DNA of 64,000 bases, taken from positions 682,001-746,000 of the forward strand of contig NZ_JASSUA010000001.1 in NCBI RefSeq assembly GCF_030227115.1, given 5' to 3'. The notes below the pieces were generated by a model that saw only the letters and a list, made by a program, of their open reading frames with translations, did no database searches and was not told the origin of the DNA. Below are positions 1 to 6,230 of the stretch, piece after piece; the first letter of the stretch is position 1; each line of letters opens with the position of its first letter. The position numbers were made by a program, and so were the translations under genes. The DNA comes from Marinobacter sp. SS13-12. Its GTDB lineage: Bacteria > Pseudomonadota > Gammaproteobacteria > Pseudomonadales > Oleiphilaceae.

Positions 1-481
1 TGGCCTCTGCGGTGACAGTAATGCCGACACCGGCCATGGCATCGGGGGTGCGTGGCATGGGCCGCATGTCCCGGTGGCAGACCAGTTGCTCGATTATTTC
101 AGTATGAGCCGGGCCGCGAACGAAGTGCTCGGTTCTGGAGGGCAGGTGGGTCAGCCCGGCTGCGGCAATGTGGGTGTTTCCTGACTCCAATGCGTCGAGC
201 ACAGCCGAGGTGGACTCGTGCATTGTCCAGTTGACCTCCCAGCCCTTGCTCTGTGCAAATCGTGTAATCAGGCTGTGTTCAGGGCCGGAAGGATTTTCAT
301 GACGGTCCAGATAGTAAGTGGTGGAGCCGTTGCGGGTGGCGACTTCCAGCACTCCGGTTTCTTCCGGCGGTGCGAGTGCTTCTGCTGCTTCGTCGTTGTT
401 CATGGATTTTGCGTCACCCTGGCTGCAACCAGCGATAACGAACAAAAAAGGAAACAGCGCACCAATAAGCTTCGGAGTCAT
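1..481 (-). CDS. mltF: Membrane-bound lytic murein transglycosylase F, N-terminal part (cut by window edge)
   Basis: Reading leftward from an ATG at 481, the protein begins with a lipoprotein-type signal (MTPKLIGALFPFLFVIAGC; lipobox IAGC). It continues with a segment typical of MltF, including VLEVATRNGSTTYYLDR and FAQSKGWEVNWTMHES, which belong to the family 3 solute-binding-protein-like domain. The reading frame stays open to base 1, so roughly 160 residues are present and the catalytic SLT domain lies outside the window. MltF cleaves peptidoglycan glycan strands from the inner face of the outer membrane. Without the C-terminal half, a stand-alone amino-acid-binding lipoprotein cannot be excluded, but the N-terminal wording matches MltF well. 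The upstream intergenic region (482-622) is shared with the divergent DUF302 gene. Confidence 0.8.
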   Translation of the reverse strand, partial: MTPKLIGALFPFLFVIAGCSQGDAKSMNNDEAAEALAPPEETGVLEVATRNGSTTYYLDRHENPSGPEHSLITRFAQSKGWEVNWTMHESTSAVLDALESGNTHIAAAGLTHLPSRTEHFVRGPAHTEIIEQLVCHRDMRPMPRTPDAMAGVGITVTAEA

Positions 482-622
482 CAAGGACCTCTTAAATCTG
501 GATTCACTTCTTCATTACGGGCCTTTAACCAGTATGTATCACTATAGTCCATTACTGATGCGGGCAGTGCATTGCAGACTGGCCTATGCTGTAGGCACGG
601 TTTCAAACAAGAGGAGACACCG

Positions 623-1078
623 ATGCTTTCCATATTCAGGCGCCTGGCAGGCATTGTCATGCTGGCTCTTCCCCTGTCTGTGTTGGCAGCAGAGGGTATG
701 GTGACCGTTAAAAGCAACCACAGCGCCGACGCCACCGCCGACAAGCTGGAGGCCGTGCTTGAAGAAAAGGGTATGACGGTGATGAACCGTATCAACCACA
801 CTACCGGAGCCGACAAGGCGGGCCTGGAATTGCGACCCACGGAAGTGGTGATCTTCGGCAATCCGAAGGTAGGCACGCCGCTGATGCAGTGCGCCCAGAG
901 TGTGGCCATTGATTTGCCACAGAAAGCGCTGATATGGGAAGACAGTGAGGGCGTTGTCTGGCTTGGCTATAACGACCCTGAGTACCTCAAGCAACGCCAC
1001 AGCATTGAGGGTTGTGATGGGGTTATCGAGAAAGTGAAGGGAGCGCTTGCCGGCTTTGCCAAAGCTGCCACGGAGTGA
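623..1078 (+). CDS. DUF302 family secreted protein
   Basis: A 151-residue protein with a cleavable signal peptide (MLSIFRRLAGIVMLALPLSVLAAEG). The mature part carries the DUF302 pattern: VTVKSNHSADATADKLEAVL, then ELRPTEVVIFGNPKVGT, then LPQKALIWEDSEG and VWLGYNDPEYL. DUF302 domains form a small TBP-like fold of unclear function, often exported. The start at 623 is chosen because GAGGAG sits at 611-616 with good spacing; an in-frame ATG at 572 would bury the signal peptide. It is divergent from the mltF-like gene and convergent with dsbG, with a hairpin between (1079-1103). No substrate can be inferred. Confidence 0.85.
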   Translation: MLSIFRRLAGIVMLALPLSVLAAEGMVTVKSNHSADATADKLEAVLEEKGMTVMNRINHTTGADKAGLELRPTEVVIFGNPKVGTPLMQCAQSVAIDLPQKALIWEDSEGVVWLGYNDPEYLKQRHSIEGCDGVIEKVKGALAGFAKAATE

Positions 1079-1103
1079 GTCCCGCCGTACTGGCTGGCGG
1101 GAC
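1079..1103. terminator. Hairpin between convergent genes, probable bidirectional terminator
   Basis: GTCCCGCC (1079-1086) pairs perfectly with GGCGGGAC (1096-1103) around a 9-base loop. It lies between the stop of the DUF302 gene and the stop of dsbG. No clear T-run follows on either strand, so it may be a weak terminator or only an mRNA 3' end hairpin. Confidence 0.5.
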
Positions 1104-1117
1104 ATCATCCGGTGGAA

Positions 1118-1888
1118 TCAGGGGCGAGGGCCCATCATGCGTTTGAGTGCCTGTGGATTGGGAAGGCCCTGTACCATGGTGATTTTTCCATCCTCTCCTT
1201 TGTAGAGGGTGCTGGGCGTGGCCTGTAAGCCCATTTCCTGCATCAGGCTGTTGTTGGCTTTTACCTCCAGATGAGCCGCGCTCACGCGCTTGCGGTCCAC
1301 CTCTATACCACCCTGCTCGAAGGACGTCTGATGCTCATGCATCGCCGCTTCGGGGTTTTCGCTGCCGAGAATGGTGGCGGCTTTGGTCAGGCTGTCTTCT
1401 TTGAGAATGCCCACCATGATGTGGCGCAACTGGACCTTGCCGGCGTCGATCCAGGGCTCGGCCTGCTGGCGGAAGCGATAGCAGTAAGGGCAATTGGGAT
1501 CGGTGAAGGTGTAAATGACGGTGTTTGCGTCTTTGTCACCATCCCGTACCCAGTGGCTGTCTTCCAGTTCCGGCCAGGCATTTTCGAACTTCGGGCCCAC
1601 GACAAGTTTCTGGATGCTGGCCTCGCTCAGGTTGTTGCCTTCTTTGTCCAGCATTGTGCCCACGATCACGTGATCGCCGTCGGGGGTCAGATAGAAGGCC
1701 AGGGAACGGCCCCGCATTTCTCCGACATAGCCGGTCATTCCACCGGGGGCGTCAAAACTCTCTAGAACCTCGACACCCTGTTGCTCCAGTTGCTGGATCG
1801 CCGGTGGGTTCTCCTCGGCCTGGACACTGGTTGCAATAACAGCTGTTGATAGCAGGGCGCCGTGCATTAAACGTTGCAGTGGGGTCAT
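1118..1888 (-). CDS. dsbG: Thiol:disulfide interchange protein DsbG-like
   Basis: A 256-residue periplasmic protein with a signal peptide ending near VQAEE. The N-terminal dimerisation region is followed by a thioredoxin-fold domain with the active site CPYC (in FTDPNCPYCYRF, about residue 135) and the cis-proline loop ATPST near residue 232. The CPYC dipeptide and overall length fit DsbG better than DsbC, which usually has CGYC. DsbG-type proteins isomerise disulfides or keep single cysteines reduced, and depend on DsbD-like membrane electron supply. It follows the membrane thioredoxin gene with a 4-base ATGA overlap (1885-1888), so the two are translationally coupled and that neighbour is a plausible redox partner. 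Confidence 0.85.
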   Translation of the reverse strand: MTPLQRLMHGALLSTAVIATSVQAEENPPAIQQLEQQGVEVLESFDAPGGMTGYVGEMRGRSLAFYLTPDGDHVIVGTMLDKEGNNLSEASIQKLVVGPKFENAWPELEDSHWVRDGDKDANTVIYTFTDPNCPYCYRFRQQAEPWIDAGKVQLRHIMVGILKEDSLTKAATILGSENPEAAMHEHQTSFEQGGIEVDRKRVSAAHLEVKANNSLMQEMGLQATPSTLYKGEDGKITMVQGLPNPQALKRMMGPRP

Positions 1889-2736
1889 CGTGATGCGGTC
1901 TCCTTCGACGGTGATGGTTCGAGATGGCTGGCGTCGAAGCGTTCAAGGCCCCGCGCCAGGCTGGCTTTGGAGAGTTCGCCCATGTGGCTGTCCACCAGCT
2001 TGCCGTGGGCGTTATAGAACAGGGTGGTTGGCAGGCCCTGACTGCCGATGGCGCGGCCGAAGCCACCCTGCCGATCGCTGAGCACATGGTCGAGCGTCAG
2101 GTTTTGCTTGCTGAGAAACTGGCTGATGGTTTCGGGGTGCTCGCCCTGGTTGGCAAAGACAAAGTTGACCCCGGGGTAGTGGTCCTGGGCTTGCTCCAGC
2201 ACCGGCATTTCGCGAATGCAGGGCGGGCACCAGGTGGCCCAGAGGTTGACCACCGTGGGCTGCCCCCGGGTAAGGGCGTCCAGATTGACCGGTTGCTCGT
2301 TCAGGTCGGTCAGGGCGACGTCGGGCAGGCCCTGGGTCTGATTGTCGATCATGGCAATCACGCCGGTGGTGAAGCCCCAGGTCATCAGGCCAGCGGCCAC
2401 GGCAAACCCCAGTGGACGTCGGATGTTGGTGCGCCGCCAGAGCAGGTAGCCGGTGAACACCAGTGCCACTACCAGGCCAGACACCACGTCGAAGCCGCCA
2501 TCGCGAATGTCGATGATGCCCAGCCAGTCGTCCTGGTAGTGCTCAAAGTACCGGACTACAAAGCCGATCCGTGCGCCCAACATGGCTGCGAGGAAAATAT
2601 CAGCCAGGGCGCCGGATATCGGAAGGTTTTCCTTGCGGCCGGCCAATGCCCCTACAATCAGGGCAATGATAAAAGCCAGCACCAGCAACAGATGTCCTAT
2701 GGAAAGGCTGAAGGGACCAACGCCTACACTGAGCAT
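1885..2736 (-). CDS. TlpA-like thioredoxin fused to an Lgt-like membrane domain
   Basis: A 283-residue protein with two parts. Residues 1-130 contain about four hydrophobic segments and read like the prolipoprotein diacylglyceryl transferase fold (GARIGFVVRYFEHY, then IIDIRDGGFDVVSG), but lack the full catalytic signature of Lgt. Residues 140-280 are a TlpA/ResA-type thioredoxin domain with WCPPC in NLWATWCPPCIREMP and a cis-Pro in QGLPTTLFY. It probably moves reducing equivalents to periplasmic thiols. The ATG at 2736 is preferred because GGAGAAG precedes it closely; an ATG at 2751 would add five residues. It is the first gene of a two-gene operon with dsbG. True Lgt activity seems unlikely. 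Confidence 0.8.
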   Translation of the reverse strand: MLSVGVGPFSLSIGHLLLVLAFIIALIVGALAGRKENLPISGALADIFLAAMLGARIGFVVRYFEHYQDDWLGIIDIRDGGFDVVSGLVVALVFTGYLLWRRTNIRRPLGFAVAAGLMTWGFTTGVIAMIDNQTQGLPDVALTDLNEQPVNLDALTRGQPTVVNLWATWCPPCIREMPVLEQAQDHYPGVNFVFANQGEHPETISQFLSKQNLTLDHVLSDRQGGFGRAIGSQGLPTTLFYNAHGKLVDSHMGELSKASLARGLERFDASHLEPSPSKETASR

Positions 2737-2824
2737 GACTTCTCCGGTCATCGGGGGTTTTGTTTAGGGTACGGCGCCTAGTGACCCGTAATAGGGATCG
2801 GAGTTCCATCTTTCTGCGCCGGGT

Positions 2825-4141
2825 TCAGAATCTGACGGCAACGCTGGCGGTGGCAGTATGGCGGTCATAACGGTAGCGATCGATGTTGCTGTCATTGTCT
2901 GTGCGGTCAAGATCCACACTCAGGGAGGTGCGGGCTGAGAAGCGGTAGGTGGTGCCAACAGAGAGGGTGTAACGCTTGTCTTCGCGGCGTATGGTCAGCG
3001 TGCCTTCGGGAATCCGCAGCTGGTGAGGCGTGCGGTAGTAACTGAAGCGAAAGCCGGCCCCAGCTTCAACGGTCAGTTTATTGGTGAGACCGTACCCGAC
3101 GCTCGCATCAAGGCCATGTCGTTCCGGTGACACACTGAAGAACTCATTTTCGGTGTCCAGATTGTCACGATCATTGTACTCGGCGCGATACCTCAGTTTT
3201 CCGGACCAGTTTCCGGGCCGGATCCGGTATTGGGCGTCAAGCCGATACATCTGCCCTTGATAGGCTTCGAATCCGGGCTCGGGGAATATTTCGGCAGCTT
3301 CAGCTTTAATCACGCACCGAGAGCCCGGTCCCGGGCAGCTGCGGGTGGTGATGCCGGCCGTCAGCCGCGCGCGGAGCTCCCTTGTTCGCCGGTCACGCCA
3401 GATATAGTCGCCGCCAAGACCGACACTGATCTGCCCCGGTGCAGTTTGCTGTAGCCATCTTGTTTCGGCCTGAATCACCTGCAGATCAAAGTCATGTTCG
3501 GAAGGGTACTGGCGCGAAAACAACTTGAGATCCGAGCGAAGCCCGGCCATGGCATCGCCGTAAAGGTAGTAGGAGGCGGCGGCAAGCGCTTCGATAAAAC
3601 CACTGTCCAGTTGCTCCGGAGCGGTATCCGGAAACAGTGCGACATTGTCCTCATAACCCCCACCCACGGATATCAGGCCCGCCCAACGTTTTCCGGCCAC
3701 TGGCCGGGCTGCTTTCAGGTCGAGTCGTTCGAGCTGTCGGGTGGCAAGTGATATCAGGTTATCGTCCGGGTCTGAGGCAAGTACTTCCCGGAACGCTGCT
3801 GCTGCTTCAGGCTGGTTCTCCCGTGCCAGTGCCGTAAGTCCGATGTTGTAATAGGCCAGTGCTTTTTGCCGGGTCGGGATGAGCTGTCGGAAGGTTTTTT
3901 CGGCTTTTTCGTACAGTCCGAGCTTGTAATAGACAACACCAAGGTTGTAACTGAGCGAGCGGGAGCTCAATCCCTGCTCGGCTGCGGACTCGAGATAGCG
4001 GCGCGCCTTGTCCAGTTCGCCTTCATTGAAAGCCTGAACGCCGGCACGGAAGTGGGCTTTTGCCTCTGGTGTCTTTCCCTGAGCACTGGCTGTCGAAAGG
4101 GCTACACACACAGCGAGAACGACTGGCAGAAACCTGCGCAA
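2825..4141 (-). CDS. TPR protein with C-terminal outer-membrane beta-barrel
   Basis: A 438-residue protein: signal peptide (residues 1-22), then TPR-type helical repeats about 25-150 (AKAHFRAGVQAFNEGELDKA, NLGVVYYKLGLYEKAEKTF, YNIGLTALARENQPEAAAAF). From about 155 to the end come alternating amphipathic strands rich in Tyr, Arg and Asp, closing on a terminal Phe (SVAVRF), the classic barrel-insertion signal. This TPR-plus-barrel layout resembles Slam (surface lipoprotein assembly modifier) and related export barrels, but assignment to Slam is inference. Two cysteines in the barrel (CPGPGSRC) could form a loop disulfide. It is the last gene of the sigma/anti-sigma operon, about 96 bases after the acidic secreted protein. 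Confidence 0.75.
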   Translation of the reverse strand: MRRFLPVVLAVCVALSTASAQGKTPEAKAHFRAGVQAFNEGELDKARRYLESAAEQGLSSRSLSYNLGVVYYKLGLYEKAEKTFRQLIPTRQKALAYYNIGLTALARENQPEAAAAFREVLASDPDDNLISLATRQLERLDLKAARPVAGKRWAGLISVGGGYEDNVALFPDTAPEQLDSGFIEALAAASYYLYGDAMAGLRSDLKLFSRQYPSEHDFDLQVIQAETRWLQQTAPGQISVGLGGDYIWRDRRTRELRARLTAGITTRSCPGPGSRCVIKAEAAEIFPEPGFEAYQGQMYRLDAQYRIRPGNWSGKLRYRAEYNDRDNLDTENEFFSVSPERHGLDASVGYGLTNKLTVEAGAGFRFSYYRTPHQLRIPEGTLTIRREDKRYTLSVGTTYRFSARTSLSVDLDRTDNDSNIDRYRYDRHTATASVAVRF

Positions 4142-4237
4142 ATACTCTCTCCGGATAATCTGAACTGGAACTCAGAGTATAACAGCGATTGGCCAGGCCA
4201 GCGCCAGTCCGGAGGTTAGTAACTGTGACGCCTGTAT

Positions 4238-4720
4238 CTACTGCTGTTCGGTGCCCTCCACGTTCAGTGGGTCGTCGTTCAGCAGGTTCAGGTCTGTATC
4301 AAGGTTCAGGTCGGTATCACCAGTACCCGGGAGTTCCAGCTCTGGCTCATCCAGGCCGGGCAAATCCAGTTCGGGTTCTTCCTCGATGATCTCGCCGGGG
4401 AGCTCGATGCCAAGTGCATCACGCGATTCCCGTGACTCCTCGGCAAGGGTGTCTTCAATATCCAGCATGTCTTCGCGGGTTTCAGCCGCGAAATCGTCCG
4501 AATCCATCTGCATGTCACCAAAGTCTTCTGCCCCGGCAGGCGAATCCACAGACTCCGGAAGCTCGAGCTGCTGAACGAAGGAGTCGTCCAGCTCCTGATC
4601 GTCTGTGACCATTCTCATGGTCACATCAAGGTCATCCTGAGCCTGGGAGAGGCCCGGCGCTGCAAGCAGAGCACAGAAGGTGGCCGGAGCGAGCCAGTGT
4701 GTAAGGATGTTGCTGTTCAT
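4238..4720 (-). CDS. Acidic secreted protein of unknown function
   Basis: A 160-residue protein with a signal peptide likely cut after SQA (residue 27). The mature part is extremely acidic and low in complexity. It has a first half with DDQELDDSFVQQLELPES and a second half of Pro/Gly-punctuated Leu-Asp/Glu repeats such as ELDLPGLDEPELELPG and DTDLNLDTDLNLL. There are no cysteines and no recognisable domain. Such composition suggests an intrinsically disordered, possibly cation-binding periplasmic or surface protein. Its start overlaps the anti-sigma stop by ATGA (4717-4720), so it is translationally coupled. No function should be asserted. Confidence 0.7.
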   Translation of the reverse strand: MNSNILTHWLAPATFCALLAAPGLSQAQDDLDVTMRMVTDDQELDDSFVQQLELPESVDSPAGAEDFGDMQMDSDDFAAETREDMLDIEDTLAEESRESRDALGIELPGEIIEEEPELDLPGLDEPELELPGTGDTDLNLDTDLNLLNDDPLNVEGTEQQ

Positions 4721-5400
4721 GATGAGGGCTCCGTGTTTCCTGGTATGGCGGTACTGAATGTCTTGCGCCGGGTTCCATCATCCAGGTGAGCAACCAGCTC
4801 TCCGGAGCCCGGAAACAGTACGTTTATCGGCAAAGCCAGTACGTTGTCGCCTTCCTTGAGATTAACCTTCCAGCTGATGGTTTGGCGGCCCGGGAACGGC
4901 GCCAGTTCGGCATTGGGTGGCAGTTCCAGTGTCAACCTAACGTTTTCCATGGCCCGCCGGGAATTGAATGCCAGCCTGACGGTTCTCACTTCAGGGCTGC
5001 TTTGGATCTGAGTGGCCGGCTCCGCCGTGTTCCGCTCTGATGTCTCAGCCAGATCGTTGCCGGATGGCCCCACGTCCACAGGGCCAATCTGCATGCCAAT
5101 GAAAATGCCGAGGGCAAGCACGGCGGCAACCGCAGAAGCCCAGAGCGGGGCTTTTGGTAAGTCCGAGCGGTGGCGGGCGCTGCCAGACAGTGCTTTTGCA
5201 CGAACCCGTGCTTCGAAATCGGCATTCGGCTCGGGAATGGTCTGGGCCATGATGCCTTTCTGCAAGCGTCGTTCATCCTCCCAGAGTTCTGAGCAGTCGG
5301 GGCATACGGATGCATGGGCTTGGAGGGCTTCCTGTTCCTGCGGCGGGAGTTCACCGCGAACCAGGCTGTCGACCTCTTGATGGAACTGACGACACGTCAT
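4717..5400 (-). CDS. Membrane anti-sigma factor with zinc-finger domain
   Basis: A 227-residue protein starting MTCRQFHQEVDSLVRGEL. The cytoplasmic N-terminus carries the zf-HC2 anti-sigma motif HASVCPDC (H-x3-C-x2-C) with upstream Cys/His residues, which binds group IV sigma factors. A transmembrane helix follows (about residues 85-107, ASAVAAVLALGIFIGMQIG), and the remaining ~115 residues would be periplasmic and beta-rich. The ATG at 5400 is preferred because GAGG lies eight bases upstream; a start at 5424 would overlap the sigma gene by 11 bases. It follows the ECF sigma gene directly and presumably inhibits it until an envelope signal is received. Confidence 0.85.
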   Translation of the reverse strand: MTCRQFHQEVDSLVRGELPPQEQEALQAHASVCPDCSELWEDERRLQKGIMAQTIPEPNADFEARVRAKALSGSARHRSDLPKAPLWASAVAAVLALGIFIGMQIGPVDVGPSGNDLAETSERNTAEPATQIQSSPEVRTVRLAFNSRRAMENVRLTLELPPNAELAPFPGRQTISWKVNLKEGDNVLALPINVLFPGSGELVAHLDDGTRRKTFSTAIPGNTEPSS

Positions 5401-5413
5401 GGCATTCACCTCT

Positions 5414-6046
5414 TCATCCCTCACGTTGTTGCCTTTCGAAAGGTTCCAGTTGTTTTTTCAGCCGCTCGCGCATGAAGGCCCTGCACCGGTGCAACCGTGA
5501 TTTTATCGTACCCACCGGGACGTCCAGAACCAGTGCTATGTCTTCCTGTCGCCAGCCATCGGCATCGTGAAGCAGAAGCAGGGTTCTCTGGTCCGGGGGT
5601 AGGGTGTTGAGCAGGCGTTTTACAGTGTCGTCAATGCGTGTCTGGTCAATGCCACTGGACGCATCCGGACTTGCTTCGCCAAGGGATTCCATAAAGGCGG
5701 TCTGGTTCTCAGCAGCAACCAGTGTACTTGCACTGATTTCTCTCTGGCTGGACTGCTTGCGGGTGAGGTCAACAAAGTGGCGGTAAAGAACACGATTGAG
5801 CCAGGGCTGTGGCTGTTGCACCTTCTCCAGTTCGTCCAGCCGGGGATACAGTTTGACGATCACGTCCTGAACCAGATCTTCTGCATCCTGTTGCTGGCCG
5901 GTCAGTCGGTAGGCGAAGTTATACATGCCTCGCATGTAGGGCAGAACAAGCCGGTCAAAACGCTTTGACTGCGATGATCGAAACGGGAGCAATGCCAATC
6001 TGTTTCCTCGGTCCGTAGTCGGGACGGGTTGCCAAATGATGAACAT
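5414..6046 (-). CDS. ECF-type RNA polymerase sigma factor
   Basis: A 210-residue sigma-70 family protein. Region 2 is clear (MYNFAYRLTGQQQDAEDLVQ, about residues 42-61, the core-binding and -10 recognition helices). Region 4 is at the C-terminus (LPPDQRTLLLLHDADGWRQE, then VPVGTIKSRLHRCRAFM), the -35-binding helix-turn-helix. It lacks regions 1 and 3, as ECF factors do. I choose the ATG at 6046 because AAGGA precedes it; a TTG at 6076 would extend it by ten residues. It leads the operon sigma / anti-sigma / acidic secreted protein / TPR-barrel protein, which suggests an envelope-responsive regulon that includes its own downstream genes. Confidence 0.85.
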   Translation of the reverse strand: MFIIWQPVPTTDRGNRLALLPFRSSQSKRFDRLVLPYMRGMYNFAYRLTGQQQDAEDLVQDVIVKLYPRLDELEKVQQPQPWLNRVLYRHFVDLTRKQSSQREISASTLVAAENQTAFMESLGEASPDASSGIDQTRIDDTVKRLLNTLPPDQRTLLLLHDADGWRQEDIALVLDVPVGTIKSRLHRCRAFMRERLKKQLEPFERQQREG

Positions 6047-6230
6047 ACCATCCTTCTCTGCCTCTGTTCGAGACAAATTTCGCGTTGCAAGAACCAGTTA
6101 GCCCCCGTTTTCGTGCCGGCTCCCGACGCAGCGAAAAAATTTTTGGAACCACTGCAATTAGACTTCCGTGTAAGGCCGAAAGACACAGGACGTGCTCCGA
6201 AATACAAAAAACGAACAGAGGTATGCAAGT

